Source of the DNA: Pardosa pseudoannulata
Lineage: Eukaryota; Arthropoda; Arachnida; Araneae; Lycosidae
Length of the DNA: 64,000 nt
Direction of reading: 5' to 3'
Assembly: GCA_032207245.1 (NCBI GenBank)
Contig: CM063506.1
Span: 17,769,682-17,833,681 of the forward strand
In this document: one piece after another, positions 29,101-43,300 of the stretch
How the letters are laid out: each line of letters opens with the position of its first letter
Numbering within the stretch: position 1 is the stretch's first letter
Position numbers and translations under genes: made by a program
Notes under the pieces: generated by a model
The model's database searches: none
Told to the model about the DNA's origin: nothing
The model's input: the letters and a program-made list of their open reading frames with translations, nothing else

Positions 29101-32100
29101 AATATAAAAAAAATAACAAAACATGGACTTAGCACAATAGTTTCTCAGTAACACATGCATGGGACTATTATCCTGAAAGTGTTAATCAGAGGTGTTAGGC
29201 TACAAGTGACTGTTACTCAACTTTCTGATTTAGTAGACAAAATGTAATAATCATTAAATACTGATAATAGGTTAATAAGTAAGTGGGTAAAAACTTGCAT
29301 TACCTTTTTGTCCAAAGTCCTTTCTTTAACAAAATTTAATAAATCATCTGTAACTGAATTGAAATCCTTTTTAGCAGCACTTATGATAGCCATAACAACT
29401 TCATACCGGACAGTCTCATCAGGATCATGCTGTCGCAAGCGTAGCTGCTCTACAGTTGACAATTTATAAAAAAATATATATATATATTAATAAAGAAGCA
29501 AAGTTTATATATATATTTCTGTAAACAACTAACATTTAGCCAAATTTCAATTTAAAATGCAACAATAAGAAAAATTTTTAACTATCCAGACTAAATATTA
29601 TCAGGCATAAAATTATATTTTTAAGTCTACATCAATTGAAAAATGTGAGAAAATATGCTAAAATATTAGTGCAAAAGCCAAAAAGTAATGAATGGAAAAC
29701 AATTTTTTTTTTTTTTTGTATAAATGCAATAAATTATAGAAATTTTAAAAATATATAAATGAAATTCTCAAAAATACACGAAATTTGTTATTCAAAATCT
29801 AGCATAAATAATACAATAAAACATATTTCAAATTAGACCGGCTGCTAGAAACTATAAACTTTAAATTGCAGGAGTTACGTAGTTTAGCAAAAGAAAAATA
29901 ATACTTTCAAGACTACTTTTATAAAATCCAAAATGCTCTTTTACTACAGTGACATTTTTTAGTTTAGTTTGGTTTGGGGGCGCTACGGTCTACTTTTTGC
30001 AACACGAGGGCTAATGAAACCGGGACCTACTGCTTAAAGCCGATTCCGAATGGCTACGAACATCCATGCCATAGTGGGATTCGAACCCACGAACTCTAGT
30101 TCTGAAGGCCAACACCCTAACCATTCGGCCGTGACATTTTTTAAAAAAAATGTTTCTATCCAAATAGTTTAATAAATAAGTCTAAAAGTAAGCAGTTAAA
30201 TGAACAATTTTGTAATAGTCCATCCATAAATTGTAACTAGGGATGAAACTGGTATCTAGCAACTATCCAGCATATGGCTGATTCTTAAATATCTGAATCC
30301 CCATCTGGATATCTATAAATCAAATTAATCATCTCAGGAGTTTTGAAAGCAATAGTAGCAAAATTCAGGCATTTGAAGGGCCCACAAAAAAATTATCTTA
30401 ATCAGACATGCCAACATTCATGCACTTGTTGTCAGGAGCAACAGTGTGGCTTAAAATTTTAACATGCTAATTACAGATTATACATAAGTACATATCTTAT
30501 TGGTTTCTAAAATAATATTAAATTTAAAATATTTACACAGTAGTAAATTGTAAGAGATAAATTAAAATTTATGTATTTAAAAATTTATGAGTAGCTTTTT
30601 TAGCTTTAACAACTTATTTTTCCAAACAGTGTTTTCAACAGCAACATTAACCCTGATTCAAATATTTCCATTTTTCTGTCATCAGGAATTCTAGAGTTTC
30701 TCTACTCAAATTTGACCTTAATTCAGTTTGTTTTTTCTGCACAGTACTGACAACTTTTAACATACTGTGTGAAGAGTAATATTCAGCATAATTTTTTTTG
30801 CAAAACTTTGTATTTAATTGCTAAATTGTAGCCTTTTAGCTGTTTAACAGTTTTGTCATTTTCCGGAACAATTGGAGGAGTTTCAAGAGTTATCAAATCT
30901 TCTCATTTCTCCAGAGCAACTCCGGAGTAGTTGGCATGTCTGCTTAATGCATGAGTTTTGAAGGAGTATGCAAACCCTGGTTTACGTGAAATCATGTTTA
31001 CATACATACACACTAAGAATTTTATGCATTACATACCTGTCAAAAAAATAAGAATGTGTATAATAGGGCACAAGTGATATTTTCCCTAATTATTTATATT
31101 AACTAATAACAGTTTTGACTGCAAAATATTTCAATGCAATAACTGCACTTTAACACTTTATAAATGAATACAAATACATTTTGATTAAATTAAATATCAC
31201 CCTCTAGAGCAACTACAGATTTCATCAACTGCTCATAGGATTAAAAATTTTGATTAAAAAATGTATACAAAACCTTTAAGTGTGGGTAAATTGCAAGAGA
31301 AATATAAAATGTAGCACATTGCATACAAGTAAATAGTTAAAATGCATAATATTTACACACAATATGGAAAAGTTGACATAGTTAGATCTAAATGTAAAAT
31401 TAACTACATTTAGTCCATGTCAAGAATATGACTTTCATTACTAATCTTTCCTACACAAATTTCAATTTTTCAATCTTTACAGCAGGTTAGCATAAAATAT
31501 TAAATTCTTAAATGAGCCTATAGTAAATGACCAAAATTTTCTTTTGTTATTCTTGCCTGGCAGGTTGATAGGTTGTTAAAAAAATACACAACATTTTATA
31601 GCAAAAATTTTTTTCTTGTATCATAAATGGAGGTTACTGGATTAAAAAATAACTAGTATAAGCTAGTATCCCCTATATAATAATAGCCTAAGTTGTCTGT
31701 CCGCAAATTTTTGAAGCGGTTGTACCTGGAATGGGCATCCATATTGTATTTTTCACGAGTTAGGGTTAGCAAAATTGAAAGCGAGTTCGAAATCCACCCA
31801 TCCCCCCTTTTTGAGTGTTTATGCTATTATTTCAAGCCTTATCCTTCCTCTTATTCTATACGAAATTCATTCTTTATAGGATGGCAAAGGCGGAGAGTAA
31901 TATTTAAATTTCTGGAGTGTTTCTACTTGAACCTTCATATACTGTAATTAGTCGAATCACAGCGTGCAGGTGTTGTACGTTTGGTAGGATGTCCGAGCAC
32001 TTGATTGTCGTGCTTCTCGGGTTGACGGTTCTATCCCCGATGCATACAATTTTTTAATGTCTAATAAATTTAATATTTTCTGCCTTTTTTAAAATTTTTT

Positions 32101-35100
32101 TCTTATTCCTTTCTAGCATTATGACTTCATTCATTTACCATCCCATTTAATCATTTCTTATTTTAAATTATTTAAATGTGTTCTGCATTTTTTCCATACG
32201 TTTTATCACTAAACTTGGATATTACATAAATAATTTTCTGTTTAATTTGACTTAAATAATAGATTAAGTACATGTGATAATTTTAATCGATTATTTTTGT
32301 GGAAAGGTAATTCTCAGCTAAAAAAAACAAACCATTTTTTTACCTGCCTCATAGGGCTCTTTTCAATTCTGGAAAATTAAAAATTTTACTGATCCCGTCA
32401 TATGGCGGGCAATATGCTAGTACTAGTATAATTTCAATAGGTACAGAAACATGCAAAATAATGAAGAATAAGTAGTATAAAAAATTACTAATGCTAAAGA
32501 AGAGACAATTGAAGTGGTCTCAGCATGCATCAAGAAAAATGCAAATGATACAAAAATATTTTATACCTGTTATATCAGCCCTAAGTTCAGGATGATTAAG
32601 AAGAAAATGCATGGCATACTGTACACATCTTATACGAACCTGGAAACTAATGTCATTAAACCTACAAATAAAACTCAATGTTGTTAAAATGGATTATAAA
32701 AGTTTTAATTATATTGAGTAATTACTATGAATTAAACATATCTGTATACATACTAAAAATTTATTAGATATTTCAAATGATACCTTCCCTCCTTTTAATA
32801 AGTTGAATTAACCAATAATATAAAAGACATAAAAGAAAAACTCCAAAAGTTTACAGCCCTCTTTAAAACGGAAACATATTTATGACATACTGTAGTCTCA
32901 AGTAATGATGATATACAAGAATTAAATCTAATGAAATTAATTTTAAATTATAATAGTATAACACAGTAGTTCTAAATAAAATATTCCAAATTCACCATTC
33001 TTTAAGAAAAAAAGCTTTTGCTCCTTTAAATTTATAAATTCTTCTCTATAATAATTTTATCCTACAAGCTAGTTTTAAATAATAGATCTATTTAATGTTC
33101 CCAAACATGACTTCTGCAGTTTTTACTTCCACTTTGCCTTTTTTACTTTTCTCAAACATGAGCAGACATGTCAACATTCAAACTCTTCTGTCAGAAGCAA
33201 CAGCGTGGTTTGACATATTACACATAAGTACATATCTTATTGGTTTCGAAATTAAAATTAAACTCAAAATATTTAAACAGTAGTAAATTGTAAAAGGTAA
33301 ATTAAAATTTATGTATTTAAAAATGCATGAGTAGCTTTTTTAGCTTTAACAACTTATTTTTCAGAACAGTGTTTCTGTTAGCAACATTGACCCTGATTAA
33401 AATATTTACATTTTTCTATCATCAGGGATCCTAGAGTTTGTCTACCCATATTTGACCTAAATACAGTTTGGTTTTTCTGCACGGTACTAAAAACTCTTTA
33501 ATATGCAGCATTACTCTGTGGAAAGAGTAATTATTCAGCAGTATTTTTTTAAAAACTTTGTATTTAATTGCTGAATCATAATCTTTAAGCTGTTCAAAAT
33601 TTTTGTTATTTCCCAGAGCAATATCAGGAGTTTCCAGAGTTATCAATTTTTCTCATTTTTCCAGAGCAACTCCGAAGAATTCAGAGTAGTTAGCATGCTT
33701 GCATGAGGCTATTTTAACTTTTTTATATTTTTTATCAGGAAAAAACCCTCATAAACAAATGTTTACTTTATATTAAATTTTGCTTTTAGAGCTCATAACC
33801 AGTTAAAATGCTCCATTTTCTAGATACAGAACAATTTTTACTATTTTAAATGGAATGAATACCTAAGAGAACACAGCAAAAAGTATTAATTTTGACTGCT
33901 TAACTACAAACAGTTGAAATTACAGTCAATCTTTTTAACATCTTATGAAAATTTTTATTGTATTTTGTAAAACTAGGCTGTCATGCATATTGAAAAAAAT
34001 ATAAAGAAACACAATTTCACCTTTAAGTTGCAAATTTGTAAGTTTCAGATTTTAACTATACCCAAGTTTTAAGATTTTACCTAGATTTAATATATATAAA
34101 AAAAAAAAAAAAAAAAAAAAGATAAAATCTTTTACCTTCCTAGGAAACAAGTCCATAGAGTTTTGTTCTGTGTAGCAAGATCTGAGTTACGATCAGAGAA
34201 CATTCTAGCTAGAAGTTTAGTAACATCTAAACGTTCTTTCTCATGACTGCTCTGAAATATCAAAAAATATCACCACTTTAAAATAAAATATAGTTGTGAA
34301 AGAACTCTGACACACTTATTAAAGAACAGTTATACTTTTAACACATGAGAACAACAGACACACAGCACATGATTTAAGTTGATTCATATTAGCATAGTTA
34401 TGTGTTCAAACATTAGCTATATTGAACAACAAAGACAAAGCTTAAGAAATAAAAGCTATTAAAATAATGTACTATTTTTAGTATATTTAAAATAAACCAG
34501 AACACTTCCTTAGTATCACCAGAAAATAAAAATGCTCATATAAATGAGAAAATTTTTAAAATGGGATAATTTGTAGAACTTCATTAAAGAAATTATTTCT
34601 TATTTACATTTCATAATACACTTAAAATCAACATTCATTAATTTTATAAATTGTAAAAAAGTTAATAAATGATAAAAAAAAAGGAAAAAGGTTTGTAGAA
34701 AAAAAAGGTTAAACTATTTAACAACAGTACAAATAAAACAAACTTCTTATTAATGAAAACATGAAATAAACATGAGAAAATTTTTTAATTAGAAGACTTC
34801 TTTAACCCTTTCGCGATGGGAAGAGCAAACGTGCGCTTTTCTCTGATGCCGGCAGTCACTTTTGCAAGTGAGTATCAAGGGCCGGAGGGTTCATGCCATT
34901 AAGCCTAAATTCATGAAATTAACGAAGTAGCAACGCATTATTCAATAATGCTGCTTCAAGTATTTAAATGGAATGCGATTTATATTATATGTTTATAGAC
35001 ACTTTATTTAGTTAAGCTATTTCTTATTTAAATATATATTTTACACCTTTTTTGCATTCTTTACTTACTATTTAATGACTTTTAACATTACAAAACTGAA

Positions 35101-37239
35101 TACTATGTTATTTAAAATTATTTTTTTTATGAAAAATTTTAAAAACAGGGATCTACACACAATTCTACGTTACAATCCTTGCACTCTAGTAACTCATTTG
35201 CCGTTTTGAAGGATTTTTCCGGGAATGTGAAAAAACGAATCATCATCATCATCTTTGTCAGAAATATCCTCCTCATCATTAGAATCACTAGATCCATTAT
35301 GAACAGAAAAAACAATCCGAATATATTATAGTGTCACTATTACTCTATCCTAATCTGTATCAGAATCAAAATCTGAAATATTTTGAGTCATTTCAGCTAT
35401 TTCAAGTTAGTTAAACACTTTTGACACCTCAAAAATCTAACAATAAAAAGAGAAAAAAAAGATCAAGTCTGTCAGATCTAATTCTTTACTAAAAACTGGA
35501 CTGCAAACCGAAATACACAATGCTTTAGCAAAAATAAAACTCCTTTGCTTACATAAACAAACACCATGTGCGAATTTAAAGAGCCGTCATAAAACATATC
35601 ATTTGGAAACATTCCTTTCCCCTGATGTTTATATAATCAAAAACCACGTGTATGTGTATCATACTACTCTCATATTGAGTGCAAGGTCAAATCTACATGT
35701 ATCTAAAACCATATGGACATACAATGCCATCTTGTGCCGAAAGTTAGAGACTTTAAAAAGTTCCAGAACACTGGCACAAATACGTGATGGTCGGGGGTGA
35801 ACGAGAAAATGCTCTGGCACACCAGTGTGTCGGCCGAGAAGTGAATGCGTTTCTTGCTGGCATGTATGTGTGACAGTAGGCGAGAAAGGGTTAAAAGTGT
35901 GAGAATTTATTGCTATATATCTTTTAAAACTATAATGAAAGAAAAAAATTTATATACATTAAATAAATATCAAAATATAACCAAGAAAAAGAAAACTGCA
36001 AATAAATACGAAGCTTATAGAAGAATCTTGATAAATTATGAAAGAGTGAATGAAATGCAGAATAGCATGTTTATTCAAATTACCTTTAGTTTAAATTCAA
36101 GCTGAGGCAACACAGCTGTCAACATACTTGGACATATTAAATTCAGTTCATAAATTAAATCATAGATCTTGTTAGATAGAACACTGTCACTTTTACCAAT
36201 GATAAGAGTATTGTTAAAAAACTAAAAAAAAGAAAATTATATAAGCTCATTTTTTTATTTGCATAAAAGAAATAAACACATGATTAATCTTACATATTAT
36301 GATTATAACACTCAAAACTTTCATATAAACTTGTATAATATTAAATAAATAATTCATACTTATGTAAGAATCAATAAATCCATAATTCATACTCATGTAC
36401 GATAAAATAATTTATTAAATACATTATCCAACTAAAACCATTTTAATTTCAAAAGACCGAAAGCTATTAAAGTACAGTAAATATTAAGATTTAAAAGATA
36501 CAAATTTTTTAATTTTATTTTTAACTTTAATGATTGTTGAATAACAAACCTCTAATATATTAAACATGAATGTATTCATAAATGTTATAATGAAAAACTT
36601 TTTAAAAACATGTAGAATTTTTAAAATGTCAATAATGACTATGTCATACCAGACAACCTAGTAAAAAAAATGGAATACAATAGGATGAAAGCAACATTTT
36701 CCCCCAATAATTTACATTAACTCAAATACAATTTTCACTGCAAAATATTTCAGTACAATAACTCCATTTTAAAAGTTCATAAATTAATACAAACATTAAT
36801 TTGATTAAATTAAATAATTTTCTTTAGACCACTTATAGATTTCTATAATTTTTTTATTGTTAAAAAATTTTATGAACAAAACTTCAAACATTTAAAACAG
36901 ATTTATGAGACCGATTAACATTTTATCATAAAATATTTCAACATTTTGAGTGATCAAAAATATTTACAATTAAAACAATATGAAACTTTGTAGCAAATTA
37001 ATTACTGGTGTGTTATTCTAGTATTGAATTAACCCTTACGGACAGTGGTTTCATAGCAAAGCCACCTATTAAACATCTTTTTTTTTATAAACTTTACTTT
37101 TTTGAGTACTTTATTTTATCTTTTTTTAATTATTTAGGCTCCAATCTCATACATCAGTGATATAAGGAAACCAATGATGTAGAATCAAGAGCTTTTGCAA
37201 TTAAAAAAAACTTTTTGGAGACATGGATGAGTTTTCGAT

Positions 37240-37293
<54 letters not shown>

Positions 37294-37313
37294 TGTGTGT
37301 GTATGTATATATA

Positions 37314-37368
<55 letters not shown>

Positions 37369-40300
37369 TACATTATATATTTTATATATTTTACATATTT
37401 TATACATTTTATATATACATATTATACATTTTATACATATTATATTTTTGATATTTTAAATATATAACAGATAATAGTTCTACGTTTGACTCATTGATTT
37501 TTTTTTCTATTGAAATATATGTATTTAAACTTTCTGTACTTGAGAAGTCAAATTCAATTTATCTTACTTATGACCTCAAATAAAAGTATCTGTACAAACA
37601 ACACTTTTAAGTTGTTAAGCTATTTATTTATTATGTCAGTTTAAGGATTATCATTTATTGTTCTTCCAATATAGTTAAACTTTTAAAAAGGCATAATGTT
37701 CAAGCTGTACAAGGGTAGGGGTTAGTCAGTTAAACCACTTCTCAAACCCTAATTTGGTATCCTCTAAGGCAAACCCTTCTAAGGAATGTAAAAAAAATTT
37801 ATATATTTTACATATACAAGGCTTATAGATAACATTTATAAACAAATTACATTAAATTCCCATGAATTTATTTTGGTGACCTTTAAAGGGTTAAGGAAAG
37901 CAGTAGTAGCTCCTTTGCTCTACTAGGAGAATCTTGGCTTAAAATTTAAACATTTTTAAGAAATATTCAGGTAAATCACAAAAAAATATAAAATCTACCA
38001 ACCGGTCAAAATTGCTTCAAAAAAAGAATACAGATTTAAAGCATAAAGATGTAAAGAATAGTTAAAATGCATAACTTTTATGCTTTAAAATGTAAAAGTT
38101 GGCAGGTATTCAATGTATAGTAAAAACATAATTCTATACGGCTCCATGTTCAGAAACTTTATTGTAACAGTTCAATATTTATTCTTACTGTACTCATTAA
38201 ACCAATATAAACAAGCCCTATTAGAGTATAGGTTCCATGGTCTTTGTCATTTAAAATGTCATATGAATGTCAACCAAGTTCTTTAAATGACAGCTGGATA
38301 CTGAAACCTGTGTACTCATATAGTACAAGATCCATGGCAAACATAACAGAAGAAATTTTATTATTCAAGGTCAAGGTAATTGGATTTAACGGAGTACCTA
38401 GCGAAGTGAAAGGTCTTCACTTTAACCTCCGAACGTAAGTAAATCAAAACATAAATTTAAACCTCTAGGCAATAAGTAATCCAAACAAAAATTTAATAAA
38501 CTCCAGCTCCCGAGGAAGTGAGGACGTTCTCATAAATTGTGAGTAAGCAACGCATTGTCTAATTAGGGGATAATTAGACTGTAACCAAATTTCATTATTC
38601 ACCATCAACTGAAAGAATGAATAATTTTTTAAATAATAAACCATTGAACAAGGGTTTTAACTAACCCAGAAACAAATGATTTTGAAACTAACAAATAATT
38701 TCTATAAGAGCCCAAAAAAGAAATAAATAAAACTGAGATTGAACATATAATCAAAAACATATCTAAAAGTATGTATGATAGAAATATTTTTACTTAAACC
38801 GACAGGTCATACTTTAATTAATTGATAATATAACAAAAGGTATTTTAATTCATTTTTATAAAACAAAACTTGATAAACATTATTAATAAAAGGAGAAAAT
38901 AAAAGAAACTTACACCATGAACATATGGTTCAAGAGTCATTTGTGTCCTTTTTAAAATATCTCTAGCTAAATTATATGAATTTTTGTTCTGTGTCTAGAG
39001 GAAAAAAGAGTTTAATACATTATGAAAAAAATTACAATTTACTAGTTAAAACAACAATTTAATCAATTTTAAAAATTTTTAGATTCACAGATTAAAATTA
39101 TAATTTGAACTTGTCCAATTAAATTTGAAATCCAACAGTAGGTATGAAAACAAGTATAATTCAATACAGAAAATTATAATGGTTAAAAAATTGAGAGTGA
39201 GGAAGAAATAATGAAAACTATATTGGATGCAAGATATAATACATTTCATAAAGTCAAAATGGTGAACTGATAATGCTATGTTCATTTGACCCATCATGGT
39301 ATGTTTAGTATTAACTCTGTATACTATAGTGCTTGTAAAATCTATTGCCGCTTCAAGGTCACACTTTCTCATTTTCCCAGTCATTGGTTACTATGGTAGT
39401 GACCAAGAAGGAGGTGCATTCACACTTATTTTCAACACTTCAGTTGAGGATTTGATTCCGTTCAGACGACTTGCTTTTCTCTCTTCTCGTAGATAATTAT
39501 TTTGCTCTTATCTGATATTACTGTCATTTTTTATCTTTTTATTCATTATTTTATTTAAATTTTGCTTTATATTTATATATTTTTACTTTGTAAAACATTT
39601 CCTGTAATGGCTAGTTTTGATCTTAGAAACAGTCCAAAATGCTGGTATTTAACGTATACAGCTACTTGAAAGGTCTTGTTGAATCTAATCCAGATGCTAC
39701 AGTTTTGGAATTATTTTCTCAGACTCAACAAGCAACTGCTGATGCCTGTGGTATTTCCAAAAATACAGTTCAAAGGATTTGTGCCAAAGCCTCCAGAACT
39801 GGGACAAATATTATTCCAATATTTGAATCACCAAGAAAGTTTACTATGGTCCACATAACTTCATAGTCACATTCAATTATTAACATACAACTTAAATTTA
39901 AGGAATTTCAGAATTACATTCTCTTGAATAAATTAATAATTAAGAAATACTTTTGATATTTAGATTAAAAGAATCATACAAATATAAAGAAACATAGTGA
40001 TAAATTGTAACTAATTACTCATTAAAATTAGTTAAATATTCAATTATCTTAATGATATTTATTCTTTCTGTAAATCATGTAACTGTATATGCGAAAAAAA
40101 TTCAATTTACTTTTTCTGTAGAATTTTTTAAAGATTGGGATATAACATATAATTTTAAATTCTTTTGTAATTTTATTAAACGGTATTGTCTTAAAATTAT
40201 AAAATTAGAAACAGGTCTGAAATTACTCATAAATTTTTGTCTGTAAAGTATTAAGTGTTCTTCAAAGAGTATTATAAATAAAAATACTTTCATCATGCAC

Positions 40301-43300
40301 CGAGAGCCCTTACGATGCATGACACCCCTTAACATAGTGGGAAAAAAAGAGTAAAGACATTCCCCAACTGTCGTTGCCATAGTTACACGTGGTCATCGGG
40401 GAAAAATCAGTGAAATTGAAGTGCCAATAGAGTTTACACAGAGTATAAGTCATGACACACAGTTATAATAAAAAGTGCTACAATTACATTTCAAGCTTTT
40501 CATACACCATTAATTCTTTGTGGAATGTAATAGACCTGACAGATTACATGGACAACAAAACATTAACATTCTTTTCTCTACTCCTAAGGAATGGTGATAC
40601 TTTCCTCTTAGTAATTATTTTATTAATATGGTATTTCAAGCCTGTTTACTCAAATGGTGGATTACAGTTATTACATATTAATATCTATTTTAAGCATATC
40701 ATGATTATATCCATGCAGAATTTCTCTATATTTTTGGAAATACATAGATTTTTTAAGCCTGGCTCCCCAGGTTCACAGTGCCGAGCATATGTGTTAATGT
40801 TTTCTCTAATATGCTTCAGATATTTTGCTAAACTGGCCCAGAAATTCTACAACTTATCAAATCCAAGTAATCCTGATAAAATAAGAATGTCAACTAGACC
40901 CCTCAGGAGAATTTGGAGAAAAGAGTGACCCTGATTATCACTATAAGGTGGAAGAGCATGAAAAATTCGAAAATGGAAGTAGACGAAAATACCAAAGAAG
41001 TAAAATAAATCATACTTTTTTTTTTTTTTTTTTTTTTTTTTACAAGAATTTCTTTTTTATCTGTGTCACCATCCTCTCAAAGATCGATGATTACTTTTAG
41101 AACACTAAAATTAAAATTAATAAGTATTAATAATAATTATGTTTGTTTTACTTGGTCTGTCAGACCCAATCTGCTCGAACTCATCAAGTAACATGTCCAA
41201 CAGAGGGATAAGGACTTATGTTCAGCAAGAGAAAACTTGTAGTTTTACACTACTAGTACTACTAGCCTACTTTTACGTTAATGCATTATCAATATTGGCT
41301 TTTTTTAAGTAAATGTATAAATATGTGTAGAGACTTAATAAAGTATGCTCATCTTCAGGGGAGGGGGGAAATGGACTGATACTTTACAGAATAATATAAA
41401 ACATATAAAAACTTTCCAATATATTTTTAATCAGATAATTTCGTTACAGAAATTTATCAAACACAGCTTATAAAATGCAAAATATCACTAACTCTAAAAA
41501 TGAAAGAAAAAAAATTTTTCTAACCTTTTTTGGTTCTACAACTTGGTCAAATATTATATCCAACATCTGGGTAGAGATTGTGTCTGCTTCCAAAATTAAA
41601 GGGCACATCATATCTAACATGAAATTCTTAACTTTTGTTGAATGATTATCGCTAAATACATTAGAAAAAAAGAATGCTTTTAATTTTACTCTGAATAAAT
41701 ATACAAACTATTATATTGTCAAGATAACACTTTAACTGTAGGATGAAAGAAATTAAAGTAAAATGAAAAATATAACAGATTTTCACTTTACATAACATAA
41801 AAAACTATGCTTTTTTTTAATACTATAGCTACATGTAGACAGAAAAAAAGGTATATGACATAAATACTATAACTTATCTAATCAGACTAATGCTAATAAA
41901 AATAAGGAAGGGTAAGAATATGTCGATTAATAAGACCACACAGTGAATGAAAGTTTAGAAGAAAGGGACATTAACTTTCAGTATGTGGTGGAAAAATAAG
42001 AAAGAAATTTTAAAATAAAACTAGATGGTGATAGAAGAAACATAAATTCATTATTTTTTACACCAAAAATTTTAAAATAGCATAACACACATTTTTAAAA
42101 ATTGCTTTATAGGAAAGAAATATATATATATACTTTTCATGCAACAGATGTAAATATAATTTAACTGTAGTATTATAAAAGTCTAAAGTTTCAAAATTTC
42201 ATATTAAATGAGAAGTTTTTAGAATTTAATTTCAATTTAATCCACTCATTTTATTACAATTTAAAACATCTTAACTGTAACAAAATAACATTTTTAGTTG
42301 TATTCTAACATTTACAGCTTTCTGACTGCTAAATTAGGCTTCATAGAGGTATTTGAAAAGGAAAACTGTGGAGTTTTTAAGGGCCTTTTGAGGAGTCTTT
42401 TGATTTTTTAAAGAATTTTTCTGAGAAAAAAAAATTATTGTTTACAGAAACTTACACAGATTATCTTCCATAATTACAAAATTTTTATAAGTTACTTGAT
42501 TTTTTAAATTTACACAATATATTCTCTTTTTACAGGAGAATCTTTAAACAGATAATTCTGTTCAACTAACACTGAGGCAATATCCCAATCAGTACACAAT
42601 GCCCCTTTTTTAAAGACAGTTAAAATATGGAAATCGCAACTACCAAGGCATGAGCATTTGCAGTCCCAAACTACCAATGCTTGCACATTGTAAATTCCTT
42701 TCCTAAAACATTTCAGACAGCCTTATAATCGTTCCAGTTGAGAGACGGACCATCCACTGATGTATGACAAAGCTTAGAAAAATTAATGATTTGACCTTTT
42801 CATAAAATTTCCAAAATATCTTCTGTAGTAGAATGTCTTAAAAATGTGGAATAAAATCATCTTGTTGAAACTTCATTTTGTGATGGGTCATACAATATAA
42901 TTCCTTGACAATGCTACTTAGCTTTCATATTTATGATTTACTTACATATAGCTAGCTCATCCTATGACAGGATCAGTAAAATTTTGCCACCTGTAACTCA
43001 TCATAAATCCAATATGGATGCCTCTATCCATTCCAGGTATTTTGACTACCATGGAAAGTAATTGGTTCAAAGATGAAGGTTAGGAGAAAATCTTCCAAAT
43101 TTTAAAAGTTCAACAGTGATACTCGGAAAACAGAGTCAAATAGCGAGGGGTGCAGTTAAATCCCAAAAAGCGAGCGACCTAGATCAGTGATATAGCAATC
43201 AGGCTGTTTGAATGCCCCCAGACAGTTCTAAACGATGTGGTTATGTATGAAAAACAAACACATAAACTTCTTAATTTTCAAAGATTTAAAACTTTAACAC

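Larger units (their letters stand above)
36646..38109. mobile_element. R2 inverted-repeat element, copy 3, split by a piggyBac-like insertion
   Basis: Begins ATACCAGACAACCTA and ends GTTGGCAGGTAT. The body is interrupted at a TTAA by 37033-37890; removing that insert restores GAATTAAGGAAAGCAGTAGTAG, which matches GAGTTAAGAGAAGCAATAATAG in copy 1. Confidence 0.75.

Noticed and set aside
29962..30130. tRNA gene
   Set aside because: The B box is tRNA-like, but the body is a SINE with a target duplication and other copies; no cloverleaf acceptor pairing.
37201..37459. Open frames on both strands with Tyr-Ile and Val-Cys repeats
   Set aside because: They translate an (AT)n(GT)n microsatellite.
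40452..40928. 158-codon open frame on the plus strand
   Set aside because: Longest unexplained frame in the introns, but hydrophobic and Phe/Tyr/Ile-rich as expected of AT-rich DNA, with no recognisable domain, repeat structure or splice context.
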